This document shows positions 36,381 to 44,492 of a DNA stretch of 64,000 nt, piece after piece. Numbering within the stretch: the first letter of the stretch is position 1; each line of letters opens with the position of its first letter. The stretch comes from an uncultured Methanomassiliicoccales archaeon (GTDB lineage: Archaea > Thermoplasmatota > Thermoplasmata > Methanomassiliicoccales > Methanomethylophilaceae), in contig CASEZY010000001.1 in NCBI GenBank assembly GCA_949292635.1, positions 1 through 64,000 on the forward strand. The letters are read 5' to 3'. A program made the translations under genes and the position numbers. A model generated the notes under the pieces. It saw only the letters and a list, made by a program, of their open reading frames with translations, was not told where the DNA came from and made no database searches.

Positions 36381-36905
36381 TCAGACCGCTGCCACACCCA
36401 TATCGTGCATCCGCAGCATGTCCGTCCTTGCCTTGCGGATCCTACCGAACATGCGCTGAGCGGACTCCACATCACCGTAGACCTTCCAGCAGCCGATGCA
36501 CTTGTAGTTGCGTCCCCGGTGTCTCAGGAAGCCCTCAACGTCGCACAGCGGATACCCCAGGAATATGCCCACCTCATGCGGAATACCGATGGACATCCTC
36601 TCCGCGAGTATGTCCAACGCATCACTCACGGTGAGATCCTGCGGATAGCCCACCGACACCAGGAAAGATCTCACATTATCGTCGGAAAGCGAATGGGTCA
36701 GCATCTCCCTGTTGTATACCAAGCAAAGATATGACCCTACGGAACGGAGTATCTTGGTTCCAACATCCATGCTCTCATAGGAGGCCAGGATCCCCAGTGC
36801 GGAGTCACATACCTCTGAGTCGAATTTGACCAGGGATCCCATCTTCACGCCGGCCAGCGTAGGTGCGCACTGGCTCAGTATGCTCCTTTCCGTTCCGTGG
36901 GTCAC
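36381..36905 (-). CDS. DUF3793 family protein
   Basis: The 174-residue protein shows the DUF3793 signature in its second half: PHEVGIFLGYPLCDVEGFL, then NYKCIGCWKVYGD and an Ala/Phe/Arg-rich C-terminal helix. Members are found in anaerobes, often near iron-transport and flavodoxin genes (family knowledge); the biochemical role is unknown. The start is a GTG at 36905. A TATA-like TTAAATAC lies about 25-30 bases upstream, so the mRNA may be leaderless. Palindromes overlapping the promoter suggest metal-dependent repression. It is a single gene between the adhesin and the marker-8 cluster. Confidence 0.82.
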   Translation of the reverse strand: MTHGTERSILSQCAPTLAGVKMGSLVKFDSEVCDSALGILASYESMDVGTKILRSVGSYLCLVYNREMLTHSLSDDNVRSFLVSVGYPQDLTVSDALDILAERMSIGIPHEVGIFLGYPLCDVEGFLRHRGRNYKCIGCWKVYGDVESAQRMFGRIRKARTDMLRMHDMGVAAV

Positions 36906-36907
36906 AG

Positions 36908-36954
36908 TTTTAGGATGACCTAAAAAGTATTTAAGATTTAGGTTTAACTAAATC
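36908..36954 (-). promoter_or_regulatory. Promoter of the DUF3793 gene with two DtxR/Fur-like palindromes
   Basis: TTTTAGG-ATGA-CCTAAAA (36908-36925) and GATTTAG-GTTTAA-CTAAATC (36935-36954) are perfect inverted repeats flanking the TATA-like TTAAATAC (36929-36936). TTAGG/CCTAA half sites resemble those of DtxR/MntR-family metal regulators. A metal-responsive repressor is inferred, not shown. Confidence 0.55.
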
Positions 36955-36966
36955 TTTGGATGGACC

Positions 36967-37785
36967 TCACAACAACGGTTCCGGACCGTCCTTCAGCTCA
37001 TGATCCTCCGTACGGCCCAATTCCTCCAGCTTCTGCAGGATGATCTCCCTTCCCCGCTGTGATGCGCCGTACACCGGCACCGAGGTGCCCGCTTGTATGG
37101 TGGCATGTTCCTGCGCAAGCTCGCGCACCCATTTGGAGGCGCAGGCGGTGATGATGTCGCAGTATTGGTAGTAGGTCTCCGCATCCTCCTTGGAGATGCC
37201 GGTGGTATGCACCGCCGAGATCAGCAGCCTGTCGCCGTAGGTCTCCCTCAGATATCTGGCATCCGCAGCGGATGCCACGGAGACCGCCATACGGCGATAT
37301 CCCTTCTCATCCGCCAGAGCGACACCGGCCCTAATGTCGATGGGCGTCGTCTCGGGATCCAACACGTTATCGGCACCGATGGCGTCGATCACGCTCTTGA
37401 TGGGGGATGTCTCCACTATCGCAGAAACCCTTCCGCCCATCCCCTGGACTATCTCGGGATCGGTTAGCACGCAGGTGCCGCAACCGTCCGCCGCGGTTAC
37501 CACCGCATCTACCTCCCCCTTGACCAGGGCCATGCTCATTATCTCCGAGATACCGAAGCTGAGGAAGTACCCCATGCGCACCTGGCGGTTCTCCGAGCAC
37601 ATGCCGAATGTGTCAGCGCGATACTGCATGTTCTCCCAGATGGTGTCGACGTTAAGCTCCTCGATGCCCCTGTGCTTCCTGAACAGCGGACATTTCCGGA
37701 CCTTCGGCTCGGTGACCTCGACGACCTTGCCGTCCTCGTACACCACCCTGGACATCCCCAGGGCCTCCATCACGTGCCTTCCCAT
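36967..37785 (-). CDS. Methanogenesis marker protein 8 (DUF2099)
   Basis: The 272-residue protein matches DUF2099, a family found almost only in methanogens and related archaea. It has conserved cysteines in RKCPLF (Cys32), FGMCSENR, AADGCGTCVLTDPEIVQGMGG and the C-terminal ITACASKWVRE. The GCGTC pair suggests metal or cluster binding. Its function is not established. It is the last of three minus-strand genes. The upstream gene's TGA directly abuts its ATG, implying coupling. It supports assignment of the organism to the methanogens. Confidence 0.88.
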   Translation of the reverse strand: MGRHVMEALGMSRVVYEDGKVVEVTEPKVRKCPLFRKHRGIEELNVDTIWENMQYRADTFGMCSENRQVRMGYFLSFGISEIMSMALVKGEVDAVVTAADGCGTCVLTDPEIVQGMGGRVSAIVETSPIKSVIDAIGADNVLDPETTPIDIRAGVALADEKGYRRMAVSVASAADARYLRETYGDRLLISAVHTTGISKEDAETYYQYCDIITACASKWVRELAQEHATIQAGTSVPVYGASQRGREIILQKLEELGRTEDHELKDGPEPLL

Positions 37786-38124
37786 TCAATCACACTCCGA
37801 GAAGTCCACGCAGTTGTCGCCCATCTGCTTCGCCCTTCCCTTGGAGAGCATGCCCAGTTCCATCCAGGCGGCGTTGAAGACGGCGATGGGCGTGAGGCAG
37901 GGTACGGAAAGCGATGCCCTTATCTCCGGATCCTCGACCTTGCTGCCGGCGTAGCTGACCACGTCCGACATGTGGATCTCCTTCAACTTGGAAGCGTAGT
38001 CCTTCACGTGGGGACAATCGGATTTGATGTCCACATCCATGGTGTCCCCGTCCTCCCTGAGGGTGACGGTGACCCTGTTGGTCTTACCGCAGACCTTCAT
38101 CCTTGCAATGACCGTGCTCGACAT
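37786..38124 (-). CDS. Small cysteine-containing protein (DUF6951-like)
   Basis: The 112-residue protein begins at ATG 38124 (MSSTVIARMKVCGKTNRV). It has an N-terminal beta-rich half with Cys12 and DCPHVKDYA, and a C-terminal part with SVPCLTPIAVFNAAW and DNCVDFSECD. The CPH and CLTP motifs resemble small proteins found next to marker-8 in methanogens (DUF6951 type). The Cys set suggests a metal site. It sits between a 105-residue orphan and DUF2099, separated by two bases and none respectively, so the three probably act together. Confidence 0.72.
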   Translation of the reverse strand: MSSTVIARMKVCGKTNRVTVTLREDGDTMDVDIKSDCPHVKDYASKLKEIHMSDVVSYAGSKVEDPEIRASLSVPCLTPIAVFNAAWMELGMLSKGRAKQMGDNCVDFSECD

Positions 38125-38126
38125 AT

Positions 38127-38444
38127 TCACCAATCCTCTCTGGGCGGATCGTAGCACGGAACCGTGTAGAATCTTGTGGTAACGATGTCGCCGCAGATCA
38201 GCGGCCCATCCCTCTCGCTGTAGGGTTCCTCCGAAACATAGGCGAAGATGCCTTTGTCCATGTGGGATTTCCACTGGTCCCTCCACGGGTTGCTCAGGGA
38301 ATCCTTCGCCATGTCCTTCGCCCAATAAACCCCGATGACACGCATGCCGCCGGAGGACTCGGTGCATATCATGTAGACACCGGGCCTGGCAGGTATGTCG
38401 TTGACATCCATGGGCTCTCCGAAATCCACGTTCCTCATGTTCAT
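38127..38444 (-). CDS. Hypothetical protein (105 residues)
   Basis: Not recognised. The protein begins with a short acidic lead, then IPARPGVYMICTESSGG and MRVIGVYWAKDM, which loosely recalls the GVY...GxY pattern of GIY-YIG-like folds, but key residues are uncertain. The tail has a conserved-looking VPCYDPPREDW. It is the first gene of the cluster with the DUF6951-like and marker-8 genes, two bases upstream of the former. A TATA-like CACCTTTATGAC lies about 40 bases before its start. A second ATG six bases in is equally possible. Confidence 0.65.
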   Translation of the reverse strand: MNMRNVDFGEPMDVNDIPARPGVYMICTESSGGMRVIGVYWAKDMAKDSLSNPWRDQWKSHMDKGIFAYVSEEPYSERDGPLICGDIVTTRFYTVPCYDPPREDW

Positions 38445-38619
38445 TCGAACACCCAGATGACGAATCGGAAGGTACCGTCATAAAGGTGATTATACGGTAC
38501 TTACGAACGATTGTCTTAGATCACAACCACTTTTGAGGGGCGTCCGCATGCCGTTCGCGTGCGACTTTGAAGTACTAAACCTCAAAACCATAATAACGGC
38601 ACTTATCGTTCGTTCTGCG

Positions 38620-39846
38620 ATGACCGAGTTCAGCATCGGAGAGAGGCTGCTCCTGCATCTCTACAAATATCGCAGGGTGGACCCGGCCGAATACTTCAAC
38701 ATACCATGGGACCTGACACAGGACGGGGTGGCATCCTCCCTCAGGATCTCCCGTGCCCACGCATCGCTGGAGCTGAAGAAGCAGAGGGAGAGGGGTAACG
38801 TCCGGGAGGACCAGGTCCGCATCAAGGGCGGCAAGGTAAAGCGGAAGTGCTACAGCCTCACCCATGAGGGTTTGGAGGCGGCCAGGAAGGTGGAGGCCAA
38901 AGTCGCCGAGGCCGGACTTGAGGTGGATTCCCTCCTGGACCTGAAGAGGCAGGACCCGGAGGTGGTGTTCGAGAACCTGCCGGAGAAGGATCGCTTCGCA
39001 TTGGGCTGTGCCTGCGTATTCAGGATGTCGGTGCCCATGTCCATCATCCCGGACCATGAGCGTTCGGTGATACCCACCGACGTGCTCGGTCACACGGCGG
39101 TGTCCAGAGAGCTATGTGCCAGATATCTTGATGCGTTCCCGGATCAGGCTCGGGAATGGCACGCCTTCGCCGCCGATTATTGGACGGACCAGTCCCCCAA
39201 GGAAAGCTTCTCGGACACCGACCGCGAGATGGAGATGATCTACCACCTGATCGGAGCGGGAAGGAACTGGGAGGCCTGCAAGATCATCGTCCGCAGGATG
39301 GACGACATCTGCGTATTGGATGACCTGTCCCTGGATGAGGCGATCGTATCCATATCCAAGGTCAAGGACGACCTGAGGCTTGATGTCCTCACCGTACAGG
39401 CGGAGGTCTCCATCAACCAAGGGTGGCTGGACAAAGCCGAGGGCTTTGCCAACGCACTCATCGATACCGAAGGCGGCGACGAGCTGGGTCATGCGTTCCT
39501 GGTGAGGATCTACGAGGCCGAGGGCAAGCACTCCGATGCGGAAGCGATAGCCACAAGAATCACCGCCAGCGGCAATGTGCTGGCGGCTCTGATGCTCGCC
39601 GAGGCGCACATCGAACTGGGCGATATCGAGAGGGCGGAGAAGGAGATGGTTGCGGCCGCGTCGATCATGAGCCGCAACAACGTGGCCGCCGCCGCACAGC
39701 ACCTGTACGTGAGGACACTGCTGGCCAAGGAGAAGGGCGACCTGGACGAGGCCAGACGCCTGGCGGTGAAGGTGGGGGAAGCCGGCGGAGGCAGGTGGAA
39801 GGCCCGCTCCGCCGAATTGCTGAAGGAGTTGGGTCAGAGCACCTGA
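38620..39846 (+). CDS. Winged-helix protein with TPR-like C-terminal region
   Basis: The 408-residue protein has an N-terminal winged-helix DNA-binding domain (about residues 5-80, TQDGVASSLRISRAHASLEL as recognition part, followed by a charged wing). A linker and a helical second half (about 230-400) follow, with TPR-like pairs such as AHIELGDIERAEKEM and AKEKGDLDEARRLAV. It is probably a transcriptional regulator or signal-integrating protein; partner unknown. ATG 38620 is preferred over upstream starts in the frame because the domain begins there. It is divergent from the marker-8 cluster and overlaps pheS tail-to-tail by 13 bases. Confidence 0.75.
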   Translation: MTEFSIGERLLLHLYKYRRVDPAEYFNIPWDLTQDGVASSLRISRAHASLELKKQRERGNVREDQVRIKGGKVKRKCYSLTHEGLEAARKVEAKVAEAGLEVDSLLDLKRQDPEVVFENLPEKDRFALGCACVFRMSVPMSIIPDHERSVIPTDVLGHTAVSRELCARYLDAFPDQAREWHAFAADYWTDQSPKESFSDTDREMEMIYHLIGAGRNWEACKIIVRRMDDICVLDDLSLDEAIVSISKVKDDLRLDVLTVQAEVSINQGWLDKAEGFANALIDTEGGDELGHAFLVRIYEAEGKHSDAEAIATRITASGNVLAALMLAEAHIELGDIERAEKEMVAAASIMSRNNVAAAAQHLYVRTLLAKEKGDLDEARRLAVKVGEAGGGRWKARSAELLKELGQST

Positions 39847-41330
39847 TTGGACTTCAGATCGTCGATGTCCGAGATGTACAGGTCGCGGATGTCGGTGATG
39901 CCCCATTTCAGCATGGCCAGCCTCTCGAATCCGAATCCCCAGGCCAGCACCGGATGCTTGACACCGAATGGTGCCACCACCTCTGGGCGGAATATGCCGG
40001 CGCCGCCAAGCTCCATCCACTTGCCGTTGAAGAAGACCTCCAGCTCCAGGGACGGCTCCGTGTACGGGAAGTATGCCGGCCTGATGCGGATGGTGTCGAA
40101 TCCCATCTTGGCGTAGAACTCTCTGATGAGGGAGACCAGCATGTCGAAGTCCCCGTTCTCGTCGATGATGATGCCCTCGATCTGAGTGAACTCCGGCAGA
40201 TGGGTGGCATCGATGGACTCCTTCCTGAATATGCGGGAAAGGGAGAACATCTTCTGCGGGGCGTCCGGGTGCTCGGCGATGTACCTTAGGCTGTTGACCG
40301 TCGTATGCGTCCTCAGCAGGGCCTGCTCGGCCATCTCCCTGGACCAGGTCCCGCCCCAGCCGGTGGATCCGGTGTCGCCCCCGTTCTCCTGGATCGCCTT
40401 CACGGTGGCCACTAGATCCTCGTCGTCGATATGGATCTTGCCGGGATGCTCCAGATAGAATGTGTCCTGCAGCTCCCTGGCGGGGTGGTCCTGGGGGATG
40501 AACATCACATCGAGATTCCAGAAGGACGGCTGCACGTATTCGCCGTCGAACTCGGTGAATCCCATGTCGGTGAACAGTCTCCTCACGTCCGCCGCGAGCC
40601 TTGAGAGCGGGTGCTTCTTGGCGGGATAGACAGCGGGGGCGAACGTCCCCACGTCGTAGCGCCTGAACTCCGCATCCCTCCACTTCCCGCTCTGGATGAG
40701 GGTATCGGTGACGTCGGTGACCTCCTCCCTCAGCTCGATGCCCCGTTGGATAAGATCCCTGCCGGCATCGGTGACGGATATGGTGCGGACGGTGACGGTC
40801 TCCTCGGCGATCATACCCTGTCTGCCCTTCAGGTCCTTGGCGATCTTCGCATCGACCTCTGAGACGGGTACCGGGCCATGTGCCAGCTTCTCAAGGAGCA
40901 CCTCATCCGCGCCTATGGACACCAGGTACTCCGCACCCTTATCGGTGAGTGTCAGCATCCTGTTGCCGTCCACCGCGGTGATGTCCGCGAGGCCCTTCCT
41001 CTTCAGCCAGCCCACGGCTATGCCGTCCTCTCCCGGCATGCGCTGTGCCAGATCCGCCATGCTCAGACTTCCTCCGGCCTCGCTGATCAGCCTGCAGGCC
41101 TTCCTCTCGGGGAGCTCTCCGGCCCCCTTTCCGAGCACGTAGTATGAGGTGGACTCCTCGGAGACCGAAGCGAGTCCTTTCGACTCCAGCCAGGACGCCG
41201 CGCCCATGATCTCCACCTCCAGGGAGAAATCCCCTGATGCGACCATGTCCGCGGGGGTGGCACTGCCTCCCGCCCTGTCAAGTGCCAGCAGAAGTCTCTT
41301 CTCGTTGTAGCTGAGATTGATGTCGGTCAT
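39834..41330 (-). CDS. pheS: Phenylalanyl-tRNA synthetase alpha subunit
   Basis: The 498-residue archaeal-type class II synthetase subunit charges tRNA-Phe together with PheT, which is not in this window. The N-terminal ~200 residues contain winged-helix tRNA-binding domains, typical of archaeal/eukaryotic PheS. The catalytic core has motif 2 (FRKESIDATHLPEFTQIEG) and motif 3 (GFGFERLAMLKWGI). ATG 41330 (MTDINLSYNEKRLLL) is the natural start; the longer frame runs into trpS. It follows trpS by five bases on the same strand, forming a two-gene synthetase operon. Confidence 0.95.
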   Translation of the reverse strand: MTDINLSYNEKRLLLALDRAGGSATPADMVASGDFSLEVEIMGAASWLESKGLASVSEESTSYYVLGKGAGELPERKACRLISEAGGSLSMADLAQRMPGEDGIAVGWLKRKGLADITAVDGNRMLTLTDKGAEYLVSIGADEVLLEKLAHGPVPVSEVDAKIAKDLKGRQGMIAEETVTVRTISVTDAGRDLIQRGIELREEVTDVTDTLIQSGKWRDAEFRRYDVGTFAPAVYPAKKHPLSRLAADVRRLFTDMGFTEFDGEYVQPSFWNLDVMFIPQDHPARELQDTFYLEHPGKIHIDDEDLVATVKAIQENGGDTGSTGWGGTWSREMAEQALLRTHTTVNSLRYIAEHPDAPQKMFSLSRIFRKESIDATHLPEFTQIEGIIIDENGDFDMLVSLIREFYAKMGFDTIRIRPAYFPYTEPSLELEVFFNGKWMELGGAGIFRPEVVAPFGVKHPVLAWGFGFERLAMLKWGITDIRDLYISDIDDLKSNQVL

Positions 41331-41335
41331 CGGAA

Positions 41336-42457
41336 TCACCACTTGAAGCCATCCATGGTCATCTGTCCGACGACCTCCTTGGCCTCCTCCCTCTTGGCCT
41401 GGTGTCTCTCCAGGAAGGCGTTTATCTTCTCGGTGAGGCACTGTTTGCACTCGCCGCAGAGGATCTCCCCGGCCTTGCACTTGCGGGCCATCTCCTCTAT
41501 GCGGCGGTCGTCCTCCTCGAACATATAGAAGCAATACTTGAACACAGCACAGACCTCGGGGTTCCCCCCATCCCTGCGCTGCTCCTCAACGCTGACCTTG
41601 CCACCGGTGAACGCCCTGCCCACCTTCTTCTTCACCTGCTTGGGGGTGTCGGTGGTGTAGATGGTGGCATTCTCGTCGGAGGAGGACATCTTGTCCCCTC
41701 CTCCCAGTCCGGGGAACATCTTGCAGTAGAGCATCCTGGGCTTGGGGTATCCAAGACCTGGGGCCACATCCCTGCAGACCCTGAAATGCGGGTCCTGGTC
41801 GATACCGCAGGGGATCAGCACGGGGGTCTCCTTCCCGTAGAGCTCGGTGGGCAGGAAGGCCGGGGCCGACTCCATGGAGGTGAAGAAGATCTGTCCGATG
41901 TTGGTGGAATTGTCGAATCCGAACACCGCCTTGGCGGTGGAGAAGGTCACCTTCTTGGAGACCTTCAAAGCGATGGGATACAGCAGGTCGATGTTCTTGG
42001 TGTCCACGATGATCTTGGTCTTCTCCGGATCGAATCCCAGGGCCACGAAGTCCAGCGCGTTCTCGTAGGCCAGCGACGTGGTATCGTGAAGGGTCAGGTC
42101 CTTGAACAGGAACTTCTCGTCATCGGTCATCTGGAAGAACATGGGCACGTCGAAGACGTCCTGCACCCACTTGTTGAGGATCCACGGCATGATATGACCC
42201 AGATGCGTCTGTCCGGACGGCCCCCTGCCGGTGTAGAGGGCGAAGCGCTTGCCCTTGTCGTAATCATCGAGGAGCACCGTCAGGTCCCTGTGGGAGTAGA
42301 AGATCCCCCTCCTGAGCATGTAGTGGAGGTCCCCGTAACCGGACAGCCTCTTCAGCAGCCCGTCGTCTATGGGGGTGGTGCCGAACCTCTGCTGCAGCAC
42401 GTCGTAGTCGATGTCCCCGGTGACCTCCCAGGGCGTGACCGTGAAATCCTCAGCCAT
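41336..42457 (-). CDS. trpS: Tryptophanyl-tRNA synthetase
   Basis: The 373-residue class I synthetase charges tRNA-Trp. It has the HIGH-type motif in GPSGQTHLGHIMPW and KMSSS in GGDKMSSSDENATIY. The archaeal/eukaryotic-like C-terminal extension has cysteines in CKAGEILCGECKQCL. ATG 42457 is preferred to the in-frame ATG at 42475 because GGAGGG lies about 8 bases upstream of it. A TATA box (GATATAAAGG, about 42490-42500) suggests a short leader. It is the first gene of an operon with pheS. Confidence 0.95.
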   Translation of the reverse strand: MAEDFTVTPWEVTGDIDYDVLQQRFGTTPIDDGLLKRLSGYGDLHYMLRRGIFYSHRDLTVLLDDYDKGKRFALYTGRGPSGQTHLGHIMPWILNKWVQDVFDVPMFFQMTDDEKFLFKDLTLHDTTSLAYENALDFVALGFDPEKTKIIVDTKNIDLLYPIALKVSKKVTFSTAKAVFGFDNSTNIGQIFFTSMESAPAFLPTELYGKETPVLIPCGIDQDPHFRVCRDVAPGLGYPKPRMLYCKMFPGLGGGDKMSSSDENATIYTTDTPKQVKKKVGRAFTGGKVSVEEQRRDGGNPEVCAVFKYCFYMFEEDDRRIEEMARKCKAGEILCGECKQCLTEKINAFLERHQAKREEAKEVVGQMTMDGFKW

Positions 42458-42588
42458 GTGAATCCGTCCCTCCATGGAGGGTTCGGTATTAAACCTTTAT
42501 ATCCTCACCGACGGGAACATATCCCCCGCTGGCTCATGCCCCCGATGCACGGCGAACGGTTATCTATCAATTCACGGATACGGGGGAC

Positions 42589-43023
42589 ATGTGGCAGATA
42601 CTGGGCGAGGAAGCCCTGTACGTCGAATTCGCTGACGTCTTCAAGAGACGCATCATGGAACTGGCCTCCGAGATCGAGAACGGAGAGAGGTTCGTCGACT
42701 ACGTGAAGGAGTCGGAGGTGACCTATCTCTTCAACGGAGGCACCGAGACCCACGCCTTCACCATCCGCCCGGACAAGTCCCTCACCCCTGAGGAGATCCA
42801 GTACATGTCTGACATCGTACTGGCGATCGCACAGGCGGACCTGGACAGGTACTTTGTCTCCCTGGACGGCAACTACCAGAAGTGCATCGTCAACATCAGG
42901 ACCGACGAGGAACCAGAGCTCATCGGCCTGAACAGGACCGAGGGCTACGCCGCCGGCAAGATCTACGGCCAGATCATCGAATCGCTGTCCAAGCCCGGCA
43001 GGGCCAACGACAGCATGATCTAA
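42589..43023 (+). CDS. Hypothetical protein (144 residues)
   Basis: Not recognised. The soluble, acidic protein has an alpha-helical start (MWQILGEEALYVEFADVFKRR), a beta-rich middle with THAFTIRPDKSLTPEEIQYM, and a conserved-looking end, NRTEGYAAGKIYGQIIESL. No motif is visible. A TATA-like GGTTATCTATC about 30 bases before the ATG suggests a leaderless transcript. It is divergent from trpS and overlaps the downstream convergent gene by four bases. Confidence 0.6.
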   Translation: MWQILGEEALYVEFADVFKRRIMELASEIENGERFVDYVKESEVTYLFNGGTETHAFTIRPDKSLTPEEIQYMSDIVLAIAQADLDRYFVSLDGNYQKCIVNIRTDEEPELIGLNRTEGYAAGKIYGQIIESLSKPGRANDSMI

Positions 43024-44120
43024 TCGGGGAACCGCAACTCCCTGTGGGTGTCGGCATCCCTCTTGGGGGTGTCCGGCACGTCCCCCAATCCCGCACCCCT
43101 GTCGGGATCCACCTCCACCATCATGTCCACCGGACGGAACGTCCTCCATTTCGCCACGATGTCGTCCACCACCCTGCCTTCGAAGTTGCGGTAGTAGACC
43201 AGGCAGGAGACGCCGTTGATGAAGAGGTTGAAGAACACCGACAGGACGATGAAGTACAGCACATCCTCCAACCCGTTCTGGTTCACCGCCAGCAGGATGA
43301 AGATGAACGCGGCGAAGATGGGGATGGCCATCCTCTTCAGTGTCTCCTTGATACCCTGATACAATGTGAAGTCCTTGTAACGGGTCTCGATCCTCACGTT
43401 CAGGGACAGGAATATGGAGAAGGGCATCACCAGCACCGGGATATACAGCATCACCGAGAACAAGTACACCGGTATGCCCGAATACGACTCGAATCCCATC
43501 CACGAAGGGTTCATGCAGATGTAGATCCACACGAACATGCCGATCATGAAGGCCAGCTTGATGGTGGACCACATCTCCTTCCACGGGATCGAGGCCCTGC
43601 GGAGGTTGTAGTCCATGGTGATGTTCCTGGTGTCCAGGTCACCCGAGATGTTGAACAGGAACGCCACCACCCTGTCCCAGAGGGTGAGACGATCCTTCAC
43701 GTTGAGATACTCCACCGAGCAGACCACGCGGTAGAACAGCAGACGCTGCAACACCGACACTATCGCCGCCACACCGATGACCCCGACGGTGATGTAGCAC
43801 AGTACCAGTATCCAAACGACGTTCACGTTCAGCACCAGCATCACCACGCTCACCAGTATCAGCAGCGCTATCAGCAGGAACCTGTGGGTCCTGAAGCAGA
43901 CCAATAATCCGATGACAGCGAAGGGTGAGACCAGCGCCGCCGGTAGCAGCAACCCCGGATCAGAGACGAAGAGAGTGTAGATGTACGCCGCCGCCGGGAT
44001 GACGGCGAGACAGACGAAGAACACGAGTGCCAGCAGCTTGTCCTCGGCGGTGGCCATCGGTATGGTCCGGTTGGGTTCCGGCCGTTGGCGCGGCCTCCGT
44101 CTGACATTCAGCTTCTGCAT
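43020..44120 (-). CDS. Polytopic membrane protein of unknown function
   Basis: The 366-residue protein has a basic N-terminus (RRRPRQRPEPNR) and about eight predicted transmembrane helices, four clustered in residues 28-122 and four in about 187-312, split by a cytosolic-looking loop with DYNLRRASIPWKEM. A charged C-terminal tail follows. No family is recognised. It is the last gene of the long ribosomal-secretion operon, starting one base from the stop of the preceding 110-residue gene. Its position after secY, the EMC3 homologue and cbf5 hints at a role linked to membrane biogenesis, but that is only inference. Confidence 0.65.
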   Translation of the reverse strand: MQKLNVRRRPRQRPEPNRTIPMATAEDKLLALVFFVCLAVIPAAAYIYTLFVSDPGLLLPAALVSPFAVIGLLVCFRTHRFLLIALLILVSVVMLVLNVNVVWILVLCYITVGVIGVAAIVSVLQRLLFYRVVCSVEYLNVKDRLTLWDRVVAFLFNISGDLDTRNITMDYNLRRASIPWKEMWSTIKLAFMIGMFVWIYICMNPSWMGFESYSGIPVYLFSVMLYIPVLVMPFSIFLSLNVRIETRYKDFTLYQGIKETLKRMAIPIFAAFIFILLAVNQNGLEDVLYFIVLSVFFNLFINGVSCLVYYRNFEGRVVDDIVAKWRTFRPVDMMVEVDPDRGAGLGDVPDTPKRDADTHRELRFPD

Positions 44121-44121
44121 C

Positions 44122-44454
44122 TCACTCCATCCACACTGATACGGTGACGTCCGAACGGTCGCCTGCGAGTATACCCACGATCAATGTCATTATGCCCTTC
44201 ATCTTGCAGGGCACCGGACCTATGGTGTCCTCGGTGACACCCTGCTTGAACTTCACATTCATCCCCTTGGCGTCGACCAGGGATATGTCCACCGGCATGG
44301 ACGCCTTCACCGATATGAACACATCCTTTCCGGGCTTCGCCTCCAGCGGATAGGTGTGTATGTTGTCGTAGCATCCGGGGATGCTGTAATCCAGCTCCCC
44401 CAGACGGAACGAGGTCTCCGGGAGCAGTACCGACTTGCGATTCAGCAGGGACAT
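44122..44454 (-). CDS. Small predicted beta-sandwich protein
   Basis: The 110-residue protein (ATG 44454, MSLLNRKSVLL) has alternating short strands with PGKDVFISVKASMPVDISLVDAKGM and TIGPVPCKMKGIMTLIVGI, a pattern like GOLD or pre-peptidase C-terminal beta-sandwich domains. No signal peptide is visible. It has two cysteines (GCYD and VPCKM). It lies 38 bases after cbf5 and directly before the polytopic protein, with which it is likely co-translated. Function unknown. Confidence 0.6.
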   Translation of the reverse strand: MSLLNRKSVLLPETSFRLGELDYSIPGCYDNIHTYPLEAKPGKDVFISVKASMPVDISLVDAKGMNVKFKQGVTEDTIGPVPCKMKGIMTLIVGILAGDRSDVTVSVWME

Positions 44455-44492
44455 GTGCGCATCCTCCCCATGTGCAAGCGGTTGCGCATTAT

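Noticed and set aside
36381-36900. Plus-strand frames over the DUF3793 gene
   Set aside because: The minus strand has clear DUF3793 motifs and a promoter; the plus frames show none.
42458-42475. Start of TrpS at the upstream ATG (42475)
   Set aside because: GGAGGG lies between this ATG and the one at 42457 and serves the latter.
41402-42706. 434-codon plus-strand frame opposite trpS
   Set aside because: It is the antisense of a conserved synthetase with intact HIGH and KMSSS motifs.
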